Assembly: GCA_029213005.1 (NCBI GenBank)
Contig: JARGPI010000011.1
Location: 1-64,000 of the forward strand
Length of the DNA stretch: 64,000 nt
Reading direction: 5' to 3'
Source: Verrucomicrobiales bacterium
GTDB taxonomy: Bacteria; Verrucomicrobiota; Verrucomicrobiia; Verrucomicrobiales; DEV007
Shown here: positions 53,012 through 61,905 of the stretch, piece after piece
Layout of the letters: each line of letters opens with the position of its first letter
Numbering within the stretch: position 1 is the stretch's first letter
Notes under the pieces: model-generated
The model's input: the letters and a program-made list of their open reading frames with translations, nothing else
Told to the model about the DNA's origin: nothing
Database searches by the model: none
Program-made: the position numbers and the translations under genes

Positions 53012-55546
53012 ATGAAGTATTTCCTTTTATCCGGAATTCTCCTCGGTTTCATCGTCGCGGGACAGGCCGCCGAAGTCGCGGAACTGAGCAAAAGCGGGTT
53101 CGAAAACCGGCCCGGCGGGAAAGAGGCGGACAGCATCGTGGGAGACTTTGTGCTCCGCTCGAAATTTGTCGAAGCGGTCGTCAGCGGGGATCTACCACTC
53201 CGGCGCCCCAATATGAGCGGCTACTACGGCACCGGCAATCACACCCCGGGATGTCTCTACGATCTGACCCGACGCGGCGCGGACAACGACCAGCTAACGG
53301 TCTTTTCTCCCTGTCTGCAGAAAGGCGACGTCACCCACGTCCGCCTGGTAGAGGACGCTGACCCTGCAACCGCGGCGGTCGAAGTGTATATTTCAGCGGC
53401 GACGTCCGGAGAGACCGTGTCGGTCACTCACGAATATCGCGTCCACGACGATTGGGACGGCATTTTAATCACCACGAGTTTTGCCAGCACCTCTGACAAG
53501 CCCGTAGTGAAAAACATTTACGATCACTGGACTCAAATGAGGCTGCAGGGCTCCTACAAGGGAATCAGATGGGCCGATGCGATCGACCCGGCCGATAAAT
53601 GCGGCTACGCTTTTGCCTGGGTGACGGAAGGTGGAGCGATCGACGCGGAATCGCGAATCAAAGAGCGGGCGAATCGCCGCTTAACTCTCGAAATTGCTCC
53701 CGGCGAGACCGTGAAAATCGCCCGGTTCATGGCAGTGGGGAGTTCGCCCGCCGAGGCGGTGGGGCTCGTCGCGAAAATTCGCCGAAAACTGAACACCACT
53801 CCACTGAGCTGGCAGGTCAGCTCCGCCGATAACAGCAATCTGGAAAACGCTCGCCTCATGTTTATTCAGGAAGGGCAGAAGACGCCGCCGGGCTACTTCG
53901 ATAGCGACGGCAAACTGGCGTTCCCCTGGTTCGTCGGAACTCATGCCGTGGAGATTCAGGATATCGGCCGCGACACAATCGAAACTTCAATTGCGCTGGA
54001 GGTTAACACTCCCTTCGCCCAATCCTCGGAACTTTCCCCGCTCAGTCAGGTGAACTTTTCCGTCCAGGCTGACGGCTCCGAAACCCCGTGCAAGGTTCAA
54101 TTCACCCCGCGACAGGGCACCGCGAAACTGAATCTGGGGCCTTCAGACCGGGCGCACGGCTGCGTCGATCAGTGGCACTCTGAGACCGGATCATTTGCGG
54201 TTCCCCTCCCGCCGGGAGAGTATCAACTCGCCATCACCAGAGGACCGGAGTTCAGTCGCCACACCGAGATCATCGACCTGAAAGCGGGACAGACTATCGA
54301 CGTGAAAGCGAATTTGGAGCGGGTCGTAAAAACACCGGGCTGGGTATCGACCGATTTCCACAATCATTCCACACCCAGTGGTGACAATACCTGCGGAACT
54401 GAGGATCGATTAATCAACCTCGCTGCGGAGCATATCGAGTTTGCCCCGACCACGGAGCACAACCGTCTCTACGACTGGGCTCCCTATATCGAAAAACTGA
54501 AGTTAAATCCCTACCTGAAAACCGTCTCAGGTATGGAATTGACCGGTGCGGGGGCTCATATCAACTGCTTCCCTTTAACCCCGGAACCGACCAAACAGGA
54601 TGGAGGCGCTCCGGTTTGGAACAAGGACCCGAGAATATCGGCCATATCGCTGCGAAACTGGCAGAAAAGAGATCCCGATCGCTGGGTCCATCTTAATCAT
54701 CCCGATATGTCAGAGAACTTTGTCGACCGTGATAAAGATGGCGAAGCCGACGGCGGGTTTGCCTACTTCGGAAATTTCATCAATGCACTGGAAACCCAAA
54801 ACTACCGGACCAGTAATATTTTATCAAAAGCGCCTTTCATCGTAGGACCGGCCCGAACCGGCCTTGGCAAACAGGTCACGGTGTTCCGCGAATTCATTTG
54901 GCTTCAACTTCTCAATCAGGGAATGAAGGTCTGGGGAATCGGAGTTGCCGATGCCCACCACGTCCATGGGAACGGCGTCGGAAGCTGGCGCACTTACATC
55001 CCCAGTAGTACCGATGATCCCTCCGCTATCGATTGGCGGGAGATTTCAAGGAATGCCAGACAGGGAAAAATGGTGGTCAGCTCCGGCCCCTATCTGGAGG
55101 TCACGACCGGAAACGGCAGCATCGCCGGAGAGAATGAAAAGATCGACGGGCCTCTGAGTCTGAAGGTAAAAGTGCAGTGTCCCGAATGGATGATACTGGA
55201 CCGCGTTCAGGTTTTGATCAACGGACGCCAGGTGGAAGCGCACAACTACACAATCGAAAATTCAAAAGATAAATTCAAAGAAGGCATCGTTCGTTTTGAT
55301 GAAACCCTGTCGATTGATTTGAAAGAGGATGCTCATATTATCGTCGTCGCTATGGGGGAAAAAGGCCACCTAGCGCCGCTCTTCGGAACCAGCAGTCAGG
55401 CAGGCATCCGGCCCTGCGCTTATAACAACCCCATCTTTATCGATATCGACGGGAACGGCTTCCAGCCTAATGGCGACACTCTCGACTTTGATTTACCGGT
55501 AGGTGGGCTTAGCGTTCAGAAAGTCGAAGCCCTGCTCGGCAAGTAA
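53012..55546 (+). CDS. CehA/McbA-family metallohydrolase with PHP domain, exported
   Basis: The 844-residue protein has a signal peptide (about 1-19) and long beta-rich N-terminal domains. A PHP-type metal-dependent hydrolase domain begins near residue 445 with WVSTDFHNHSTPSGDN. FAPTTEHNRLYDWAPYI and GMELTGAGAHINCFPL follow, together with ADAHHVHGNGVGSW near 650. The His/Asp/Glu residues of these motifs bind the metals. Family members include carbaryl hydrolases, but most have unknown substrates. rsuA follows 3 bp downstream, which suggests co-transcription. Confidence 0.82.
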   Translation: MKYFLLSGILLGFIVAGQAAEVAELSKSGFENRPGGKEADSIVGDFVLRSKFVEAVVSGDLPLRRPNMSGYYGTGNHTPGCLYDLTRRGADNDQLTVFSPCLQKGDVTHVRLVEDADPATAAVEVYISAATSGETVSVTHEYRVHDDWDGILITTSFASTSDKPVVKNIYDHWTQMRLQGSYKGIRWADAIDPADKCGYAFAWVTEGGAIDAESRIKERANRRLTLEIAPGETVKIARFMAVGSSPAEAVGLVAKIRRKLNTTPLSWQVSSADNSNLENARLMFIQEGQKTPPGYFDSDGKLAFPWFVGTHAVEIQDIGRDTIETSIALEVNTPFAQSSELSPLSQVNFSVQADGSETPCKVQFTPRQGTAKLNLGPSDRAHGCVDQWHSETGSFAVPLPPGEYQLAITRGPEFSRHTEIIDLKAGQTIDVKANLERVVKTPGWVSTDFHNHSTPSGDNTCGTEDRLINLAAEHIEFAPTTEHNRLYDWAPYIEKLKLNPYLKTVSGMELTGAGAHINCFPLTPEPTKQDGGAPVWNKDPRISAISLRNWQKRDPDRWVHLNHPDMSENFVDRDKDGEADGGFAYFGNFINALETQNYRTSNILSKAPFIVGPARTGLGKQVTVFREFIWLQLLNQGMKVWGIGVADAHHVHGNGVGSWRTYIPSSTDDPSAIDWREISRNARQGKMVVSSGPYLEVTTGNGSIAGENEKIDGPLSLKVKVQCPEWMILDRVQVLINGRQVEAHNYTIENSKDKFKEGIVRFDETLSIDLKEDAHIIVVAMGEKGHLAPLFGTSSQAGIRPCAYNNPIFIDIDGNGFQPNGDTLDFDLPVGGLSVQKVEALLGK

Positions 55547-55549
55547 CTT

Positions 55550-56221
55550 GTGAGACTCGATCATTTCATCGCAAAAAAACTATCCTTAAGCGAACGCTCC
55601 GCCCGGACCGAAATCGCTTCGGGAAAAGTATCGATCAACGCCGCGCGGGTTACTGATCATCTCACCCGGATCGACCGGTTTTGTGAGATCTCCTGTCGGG
55701 AAAAGGTGATTCAGGAGAAACTGGAGAAGCGCTACATCATGCTGAACAAGCCGCCGGGGTACCTGAGCGCCACCAGCGACCCGGTCCATCCGACGGTAGT
55801 GGATCTGATCGATCTACCTGATAGAGAAACCCTCCATCTCGCCGGCCGACTCGACAGAGCATCGACCGGGCTTCTGCTACTGACTAACGACAGCGGCTGG
55901 TCGGAGCAACTCTCCCATCCCGATTCAAAAGTTCCCAAAGTCTATCTCGTTGAGACCATCGATCCGATTCCCGATGAAGCGGTGCTGCGCTTTGCGGAAG
56001 GCTTTCGCTTTGACTATGAAGATATCATAACCCGGCCCGCCAAACTGGAAATCCTCGCCCCCCGCCTCGCGCGGGTTACCATTCACGAGGGGAAGTACCA
56101 TCAAATCAAACGGATGTTTCACCGGATCAATGAAAACCGGCTCAAATCACTGCACCGCATCCAGATCGGCGACTACCATTTACCGGACCATTTGCAGCCG
56201 GGAGAGTGGGTTTTACTATAG
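55550..56221 (+). CDS. rsuA: RsuA-family 16S rRNA pseudouridine synthase
   Basis: The 223-residue protein begins with an S4-like RNA-binding domain (RLDHFIAKKLSLSERSARTE). The catalytic domain contains LNKPPGYLSATSDPVHPTV, AGRLDRASTGLLLLTNDSGW (catalytic Asp in GRLDRAS) and VTIHEGKYHQIKRMFHRI. This is the RsuA/RluB/RluE group; RsuA modifies U516 of 16S rRNA. The start is GTG at 55550, 3 bp after the previous stop. The end overlaps the convergent nif3-like gene by 6 bp. Confidence 0.88.
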   Translation: MRLDHFIAKKLSLSERSARTEIASGKVSINAARVTDHLTRIDRFCEISCREKVIQEKLEKRYIMLNKPPGYLSATSDPVHPTVVDLIDLPDRETLHLAGRLDRASTGLLLLTNDSGWSEQLSHPDSKVPKVYLVETIDPIPDEAVLRFAEGFRFDYEDIITRPAKLEILAPRLARVTIHEGKYHQIKRMFHRINENRLKSLHRIQIGDYHLPDHLQPGEWVLL

Positions 56222-56974
56222 TCCCGTCGGGTGATCGACAAAAACCCAGTCGAGATCGGAGTATTCCTCACACCACTTCCGGGCGAGAGCTTTGACCCCG
56301 AAGGTCTCAGTCGCATAGTGACCTGCGTAGATAATATTCAACCCCAGCTCCTCCGCTGCCGTGTAGCTCCAGTGAGGCCCTTCGCCCGTGATAAAGGTAT
56401 CGATCCCCGTCTCCGCAATCGCAAAAACTTCCGAACCCGCACCGCCGGTAATGATGCCGATATCCTTAATTTCGTCCGGTCCTCCCGGGCAAATATGGGC
56501 AGGAGCCCCCGTCGCTTCGCTGACTTTTGCGAGGAGTTCGTCCCGACTGATCAAGGTCTTTTTCCTTCTCCCCAGTTCGATTCCTTTCCACGGGAAAAAA
56601 GTCTCCGTTTCTTCGAATCCGAGCGCTTCGGCGAGGCACACGTTATTGCCCAGCTCAGGATGGACATCGAGCGGGATGTGAGAGCTGTAAATCGCGAGAT
56701 TATTATCCATCGCCAGCTTCAGTTTTTCATAGACGCTGCCGGTAAAAGGCTTCGCGCTGTTCCAGAACATCCCGTGATGAACCACGAGAAGGTCCGCCCC
56801 TTCTTCAACCGCCTTCCGGATCACCGGCAGGCAGGCATCGACCGCCGCCACGATTTTTGAAACCGAGCCATCGTTCTCCAGCTGAAGACCGTTAACCGCC
56901 CCGGAATAGTCCGGAACCTCAGCGTGATTCAGCCAGTGATTCGCCGAATTTACGATTTTTTGTAGCGTAGCCAT
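56216..56974 (-). CDS. Nif3-like dinuclear metal-centre protein
   Basis: The 252-residue protein matches the NIF3/YbgI family, which forms toroidal hexamers with a two-metal site. Family stretches are SGAVNGLQLENDGSVSKIVA, LLVVHHGMFWNSAKPFTG (metal ligands HHG) and LAIYSSHIPLDVHPELGNN. GPHWSYTAAEELGLNIIYAG and HYATETFG follow. It is often annotated as GTP cyclohydrolase I type 2, but the physiological role is uncertain. Its stop overlaps the rsuA stop by 6 bp. Confidence 0.9.
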   Translation of the reverse strand: MATLQKIVNSANHWLNHAEVPDYSGAVNGLQLENDGSVSKIVAAVDACLPVIRKAVEEGADLLVVHHGMFWNSAKPFTGSVYEKLKLAMDNNLAIYSSHIPLDVHPELGNNVCLAEALGFEETETFFPWKGIELGRRKKTLISRDELLAKVSEATGAPAHICPGGPDEIKDIGIITGGAGSEVFAIAETGIDTFITGEGPHWSYTAAEELGLNIIYAGHYATETFGVKALARKWCEEYSDLDWVFVDHPTGL

Positions 56975-57066
56975 GCCCGGATTTTATCCCTGAAATCGAT
57001 TCCGTCGAAATATTCGTGTCCTTTCCGGTCAATTCGTGCTAAATCGTGGACAACTTTTTCCAGATT

Positions 57067-58089
57067 ATGGCAGGTGAATTGACTTTAAAAGCAGGCGTCG
57101 AACTCGGCGTGGTTCCAACACACATTAAATTTGTCGGGGGACTCGTCCCTGATGACGATGGCAGATTGCCACGGAATCCCGATGGGCAACTCACAGTGAT
57201 CGCGGAATTAGCGGCTCTCAAAGAAGAATCTCCCGCACCGGTGCAAAGCGCGCAAATCACGGTGTTCCCTGGAGTTCACGAAGGTGATACGGACGATTTG
57301 ATCTCCGGAATTCGCAATCTCGGCATGGAAGTCCACATCATCATGATGGTGGGTGGTGCTGACCCGATGAATCCGGCAGACGAGGATAAAGTCGTCGAAA
57401 TGTTGGTATCCGGCCTCGAAGTGGCCAAGAAATACAACATCAAGCAAGTCGCCTCGACTTCGGCTGAAGAATGGATGCAGCCCGGCGCGACTCCCAAGAC
57501 CGGAGAAGCATTTGATGCGGCCGTCGCTCAGGATGTCAAAGCTCACGTCAGAGCTTACAACGAAGCCGGAGTGGAAGGTAGTTGCATCGAGTCCTGGGAT
57601 CTCGAATTTCTTCGCGGAGGCGAATTTCAAACCTTCACCAGTCTCGCAAAAATCTGGGAAGTTGTTAAAACAGCGAACGCTCAGATCGGAAAACCTTTCT
57701 TCAAAGTCATGGTCGATGCTGCTCACTGTGGCGACTCCGAGCTTAGCATCGAAGAAAACCAGGCGCTGATCTGGCAGATCGCAAAAGCGGATGAGATGGG
57801 AATGTTCCACTGCTCCGCCAAAACAACCCGCGGCTGTCTCACCACTGACGACGGCTGGATTGGATCTTTGCTCGCCACCGCTGCAAAAACCGGGAAGCTC
57901 AAAAATGTTTTCGTCGAGATCTTCCACCACGAAGATGCCGCACTCGAAGGCCTCCGGAACCTCGATCCCGGTCACGGGCTCGACACCACAGACGGCCGGA
58001 CTTACCGCCAGACCGTGATCGACGGCATGGTGGAAGTGACTCACCGTCTTAACAACCTGGTGACTCGAGGCCACCTCCAGGGAGCCTGA
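57067..58089 (+). CDS. conserved hypothetical TIM-barrel-like protein
   Basis: The 340-residue protein has alternating hydrophobic strands and polar helices. Candidate metal ligands lie in VEGSCIESWDLEFLRGG, FKVMVDAAHCGDSELSIEEN, MFHCSAKTTRGCL and FVEIFHHEDAALEGLRNL, a pattern like the xylose-isomerase-type TIM barrel. I recall no named family. The ATG at 57067 is used; an in-frame GTG at 57046 is the alternative, and neither has a clear ribosome-binding site. It is followed by a dyad pair and a long inverted repeat. Confidence 0.65.
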   Translation: MAGELTLKAGVELGVVPTHIKFVGGLVPDDDGRLPRNPDGQLTVIAELAALKEESPAPVQSAQITVFPGVHEGDTDDLISGIRNLGMEVHIIMMVGGADPMNPADEDKVVEMLVSGLEVAKKYNIKQVASTSAEEWMQPGATPKTGEAFDAAVAQDVKAHVRAYNEAGVEGSCIESWDLEFLRGGEFQTFTSLAKIWEVVKTANAQIGKPFFKVMVDAAHCGDSELSIEENQALIWQIAKADEMGMFHCSAKTTRGCLTTDDGWIGSLLATAAKTGKLKNVFVEIFHHEDAALEGLRNLDPGHGLDTTDGRTYRQTVIDGMVEVTHRLNNLVTRGHLQGA

Positions 58090-58097
58090 TATTTATC

Positions 58098-58138
58098 GAT
58101 TGTACCCTGTACACTTTGGGACTGTACCCTGTACAGTC
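58098..58138. repeat. 22-bp-phased TGTAC dyad pair, site 7
   Basis: Two identical TGTACCCTGTACA dyads (58101-58113 and 58123-58135) are in the same orientation with centres 22 bp apart. It starts 9 bp after a stop codon, between convergent genes. Confidence 0.93.
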
Positions 58139-58165
58139 CTGATTGCTACGGGGTTCAGCCGAATC

Positions 58166-58313
58166 GTAGAGGAATCCGTAAGGATTTCTCAGTGAAATTG
58201 AGGAACGAAAATTCACCCCGGAGAATCCGCCGCGGAACCGCCGGGTAACGCTTTTGAAAGTGAATCCTCGTTCCCGGAATTCAACCGGTAGAAATCCTCA
58301 CGGATTCCTCTAC
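58166..58313. repeat. GTAG-type REP pair in inverted orientation (BIME-like)
   Basis: A 24-bp sequence at 58166-58189 recurs inverted at 58290-58313 with one mismatch. Each copy reads GTAG followed by a hairpin AGGAATCC-GTRA-GGATTTCT, which is the layout of repetitive extragenic palindromes acted on by RAYT transposases. The inner 100 bases also show partial inverted symmetry (GGAACGA on the left, TCGTTCC on the right). It fills the gap between two convergent genes, and a RAYT gene lies about 2 kb away. Confidence 0.8.
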
Positions 58314-58326
58314 CGTCCCGGTTCCT

Positions 58327-59979
58327 TCATCGGTTCCACGAAAATTCGGTGGAATTCAGCAGCGCCCAGTAGAGATCCTGAACCGCCCGCTGCCGGCTCT
58401 CCCCCTTTTTCCCTTCGATACCTTTGGCGAAATATTCGATTTCCCCGGAGGAAGGCTTTCGGGTCAATACCGCAAGGTAAGCAGCCTCAACCGCCTGAGC
58501 CGGATCTTTAGTAAGACCGGCGATCCTGGTCGACGCGTTCTGAATCGGATTCGGTGCGGTTCGCTCTTTGACCAACTTGCCATTCATCAAAATGAGACGT
58601 TGAGGAATCGTGCCGGTCCCTTCGGTAAACTCCCTCTCCCCTTTATCACCGTAGCGCTTCACAAAATCATTCGTCTCCGCAAAGCGCTGCAAGCGTTTGA
58701 TAATGTGCGAACTCGAATCGATTGCTTTCAGCGACGAGGCCTGAATGATCGATCCTGCGACCTGCTCCGGGCGCAACTGGGTTAACGGATAGGCCGCCCA
58801 GTTATCCTCCTGCGCCACCGTGACCGGCGACGCAGCATCGCCAGACTGGCTCGCACGAAGAAACGGCGAACTGTTTGCGATCAGGCGAAACAGGGCCCGC
58901 AAATCGTAATCAGACTCGACAAACGAATCGGCAAGCACTTCCAAAGTCTCCGGCACCGGACCATCAATCGGAATGTCGTCGATCGGAGTCACCAAAGGTC
59001 GCCCCATTAAAATCGCCCATGCCCGATTGGCCACCGCCCGGGAAAAAGAACGATTCTCCCGGTGAGTAATCCAGTTCGCCAATTGATCGCGCACCCCGCC
59101 CTTTTCAGAGAAAATCTCACTTTGGAACGGGACTTTCATCACCACCGGCTCAGCCTCTTTTTCACCCCGGAATCGCGTTTCGTAGTCGAGCTTAGGGTTA
59201 TCCCACACCCCGGTGACGCCAATTTCCGACTGCGCAAAAAACGCCGCTAATTGATGGAAATCCTTCTGTTTCCAGCGATCACCGAACTTGTCATCATGGC
59301 ACTGCACACAGTCCAGACTCACCCCGAGGAAAGCTCGACTGGTCCGGGCCGCCAGCTTGATTTCGTCCGGGCCCTCATTTGACCCATCCATTTTCGTGAC
59401 CGTGACGAAGTTTGCCGCCGGAGAAGTCGTCCAAATACCCCGGGAAGCAATCAATTCGCGAGCCATTTCATCGTAAGGACGGTTCATCGCCAGCTGGCTG
59501 GAAATCCAATTCACCAGACGCCTCCGCCGGTAGACCAGAAAAGGCCCCGTTTCGACCCCGACGTATACCCTCGCGAACCGCTCAGCCATATATTGCGCGT
59601 ACCGCCCATCAAAGAGCAGATGATCCAGCCACGCATTGAGCCGGTGCTCCTCCGGAGTGGCCTCGAAGCGGCGAAGCTCCGCCAGAGAAGGAACAGAGCC
59701 GGTAAGACTGAGTGATAGACGCCGCGCGATCGTGTAGAAATCCGCATCAGGGATCGGAGCCACCTCAGCCTCCTGCCAAATTTTCGCAAACGCCCGGTTC
59801 ACTGCCTCAACCGCATTTGGATCAGGTATCTGGCGGGACGCGGGAAAAGCACCAAGATTCGGCTTTTTCAACAGCGCGCCAATCGCAAAGACACAGAGTA
59901 CAAAAGCAGCACCCACCGCGAAGACCGAAACACAAAACCATCGTTTCGAAAACTCCCTAGTCCTGCTCAGTTGATCCAT
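58327..59979 (-). CDS. DUF1549/DUF1553 protein with CxxCH motif
   Basis: This 550-residue protein has an N-terminal membrane helix (about 15-35). The DUF1549 region follows (FYTIARRLSLSLTGSVPSLA, DGRYAQYMAERFARVYVGV), with a CVQCHDDKFGD segment near residue 225 that could bind c-type haem. A DUF1553 region comes next (NRAWAILMGRPLVTPIDDIP). These families are abundant in Planctomycetes and Verrucomicrobia and usually pair with a DUF1501 protein; none is adjacent here. The function is unproven, though they are linked with polysaccharide use. Confidence 0.88.
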   Translation of the reverse strand: MDQLSRTREFSKRWFCVSVFAVGAAFVLCVFAIGALLKKPNLGAFPASRQIPDPNAVEAVNRAFAKIWQEAEVAPIPDADFYTIARRLSLSLTGSVPSLAELRRFEATPEEHRLNAWLDHLLFDGRYAQYMAERFARVYVGVETGPFLVYRRRRLVNWISSQLAMNRPYDEMARELIASRGIWTTSPAANFVTVTKMDGSNEGPDEIKLAARTSRAFLGVSLDCVQCHDDKFGDRWKQKDFHQLAAFFAQSEIGVTGVWDNPKLDYETRFRGEKEAEPVVMKVPFQSEIFSEKGGVRDQLANWITHRENRSFSRAVANRAWAILMGRPLVTPIDDIPIDGPVPETLEVLADSFVESDYDLRALFRLIANSSPFLRASQSGDAASPVTVAQEDNWAAYPLTQLRPEQVAGSIIQASSLKAIDSSSHIIKRLQRFAETNDFVKRYGDKGEREFTEGTGTIPQRLILMNGKLVKERTAPNPIQNASTRIAGLTKDPAQAVEAAYLAVLTRKPSSGEIEYFAKGIEGKKGESRQRAVQDLYWALLNSTEFSWNR

Positions 59980-60166
59980 CCCGGAACAAGATGCCAGTAT
60001 GGATCAAATCGTTACAGTTTTTTTGAAGTTATTCCTTTCTTCGCAAAACAGCGGTCAAAGCACAAAGAAAAGTCAGGCACCCACCCACCAGCGCATCCCC
60101 GGCTCCGAAAGCCGAAAAAAAGCGGTCCCTCAGTCCACCCCCAAAGCGGGAACCCATATCGCGAAG

Positions 60167-60240
60167 TCACCTGCTAAAGTGAAAGTCGGTCTCAATTTCA
60201 GTAGGCGCTGGAAGCCCTTTGGCTAGACGGACAGCCCGGA
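60167..60240. repeat. repeat A, left copy (upstream of RAYT)
   Basis: This segment begins TCACCTGCTAAAGTGAAAGT and includes AGGCGCTGGAAGCC and GGACAGCCC. It matches 61832-61905 with few differences in the same orientation. The two copies bracket the RAYT gene about 1.66 kb apart. Confidence 0.8.
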
Positions 60241-60259
60241 TTTCCGCATCCTTTTTCTA

Positions 60260-60289
60260 CTATAAGCTTCGCTTACTATAAGCTTCGCT
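60260..60289. repeat. 15-16-bp tandem pair
   Basis: ACTATAAGCTTCGCT occurs twice head to tail, separated by one T. The ACTATAAGCTT part resembles the ACTATGAGCTT of the C repeats further right. Confidence 0.7.
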
Positions 60290-60327
60290 AGAATGGCACT
60301 AGTTTCAGGAAAAGCGCGTAAAAAAAG

Positions 60328-60421
60328 CGAGGCTCATAATAAGAAAAGAAGCCCTTTTCGGGCCCCATCCCTTTTAAAAACTGGTCTCCGGCATCGAACG
60401 GCATCTTCGCCCATTCGAAAC
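60328..60421. repeat. repeat B, left copy
   Basis: The stretch around GGCTCATAATAAGA, CCCTTTTAAAAACTGGTCTC and CCGGCATCGAACGGCATCTT, ending in TCGCCCATT, is similar to 63369-63456 in the same orientation, 3 kb apart. Confidence 0.75.
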
Positions 60422-60483
60422 TTAACGGAAAATTCCAGCTTTTTCGCTTGCTGCAAATTATTTTGAACAGTATTAATAAAAGC

Positions 60484-61530
60484 ATGAGCTCTTCGAGGTT
60501 AATTGGGGTGGGGCGCAGCTTCTATCATTGCATTGGGCGATGCGTCGATCGGGGATACTTTTTCCGGGAAGCAGTTGTGAAAGAGGAGTGCCGCAAGATT
60601 ATGCGTCGACTCGAAAAGTTCCTCCACGTCCGGGTGATTACTTATTGTTGGATGTCCAATCACACCCATCTGTTACTTGAGATTCCGGATCGTCAGTCGC
60701 TGGAGCCGTTAACCGAGGAGAGCCTGCTCGAATTGCTACCCACTCTCTACGGAGCGAACAAGGTGGCGGAGGTCCGCGAAGAGCTGAAACGGATCCGGGA
60801 ACAATCATCCAGTGCCGAGGTGGCGGAAAAGCGAATCGGTCAAATTTTAGCGAAATACGAGGCCCGGCGCTGTGATCTATCGATCTTTATGAAGGAGCTA
60901 AACCAGCGGGTCACCAGATATATCAACCGGCGGAACAACCGCTCCGGAACGCTCTGGGAGAAACCGTTTACCAGTGTTTTGGTGGAAGGAAATCAAGGCG
61001 CACTTCTAGCCATGGCTGCCTATATCGATCTCAATCCGGTAAGGGCCGGAATGGTAGAGAAACCGGAAGATTATCGGTGGTCGGGATATGCAGAAGCCGT
61101 CGGTGGCAGTCAAATCGCGCGCAAAGGTCTCGGCATAATTCTTTCCGAAGCATTAGTAGATCGTGATTTCAAAAGTGACTGGCGCCGGACCCAAAATCGC
61201 TACCGCGTGATACTCTACACCGACGGTCAGGAAGTCGAAGCCAACCTGGAAACAGGCGAACGCGGTCGCAAAGGCTTCCATGAAGACGAAGTAGAGAAAG
61301 TTGTCGCGATTGAAGAGGGCGCAATGTCGATTCCCGAAGTGCTGCGCCACCGCGTGCGATATTTTTCAGATGGAGCCGTTCTTGGCTCAGCCGCTTTTGT
61401 GAATCGCGTGTTTGAGCGGGAGCGAAGTCGCTTTGGTCCCAGGCGGCAAGACGGGGCGAGGCGAATGCGAGGTGCCAACTGGGGATCACTCCGGGTCCTG
61501 CGGGATCTCAGGAAGAACGTGATTGCCTGA
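60484..61530 (+). CDS. REP-associated tyrosine transposase (Y1_Tnp family)
   Basis: This 348-residue HUH-type protein starts at the ATG at 60484; the frame extends to a TTG at 60448. The N-terminal domain has GVGRSFYHCIGRCVDRGYFF, then the metal-binding SNHTHLLLEIPD (HxH, about residues 61-63). The likely nucleophile Tyr (about 146) is in TRYINRRNNRSGTLWEKPF. YIDLNPVRAGMVEKPEDYRW is another family hallmark. The C-terminal extension with VRYFSDGAVLGSAAFV resembles Verrucomicrobia members I recall. Such proteins cut and rejoin single-stranded REP DNA. Repeat A flanks the gene, and GTAG-type hairpins lie 2 kb on either side. Confidence 0.88.
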   Translation: MSSSRLIGVGRSFYHCIGRCVDRGYFFREAVVKEECRKIMRRLEKFLHVRVITYCWMSNHTHLLLEIPDRQSLEPLTEESLLELLPTLYGANKVAEVREELKRIREQSSSAEVAEKRIGQILAKYEARRCDLSIFMKELNQRVTRYINRRNNRSGTLWEKPFTSVLVEGNQGALLAMAAYIDLNPVRAGMVEKPEDYRWSGYAEAVGGSQIARKGLGIILSEALVDRDFKSDWRRTQNRYRVILYTDGQEVEANLETGERGRKGFHEDEVEKVVAIEEGAMSIPEVLRHRVRYFSDGAVLGSAAFVNRVFERERSRFGPRRQDGARRMRGANWGSLRVLRDLRKNVIA

Positions 61531-61831
61531 CCGGCTCAATCCCCAGATCCAGAGCATCGGCGCTTAAAAGTCAGCGCTGCTTTAGCTCGTAAGAATCTCT
61601 CAGCATTCTAACTACCCAAACTTCCTCCTTCTATGGACGGAAGATTTCGGCACTACCGGTGACCCCGAAAAATACAGCCAACGGCCTCAATAAAACTGGC
61701 CGGCACACTGAGATCCCCCCCCAAAGATCAGCTGAAAAATTAAAAGAAGCCATTCAGCAGGAAATCCCGATTGAATAATCAAACGGTAAAGACTTCTCTG
61801 GGGCATCTAAAGATCCACGAATTTCGCGTAA

Positions 61832-61905
61832 TCACCTCCTAAAGTGAAAGTCGGTTTCAATTCCAGCAGGCGCTGGAAGCCTCTATTCTAGCCGGACAGC
61901 CCCGA
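61832..61905. repeat. repeat A, right copy (downstream of RAYT)
   Basis: TCACCTCCTAAAGTGAAAGT through AGGCGCTGGAAGCC to GGACAGCCCCGA matches the left copy at 60167-60240 in direct orientation. Confidence 0.8.

Larger units (their letters stand above)
59980..60483. other. 504-bp gap upstream of the RAYT gene, holds repeats
   Basis: No gene is supported. The gap contains copy 1 of repeat A (60167-60240), a C-type repeat (60229-60269), a tandem ACTATAAGCTTCGCTT pair (60260-60289) and repeat B (60328-60421). The rest is unremarkable. Confidence 0.6.

Noticed and set aside
72..58138. Dyad arrays as a CRISPR array or intrinsic terminators
   Set aside because: There are only 2-3 units per site, spacers are 9 bp, and no T-run follows. 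They also lie in divergent promoter gaps, where terminators do not belong.
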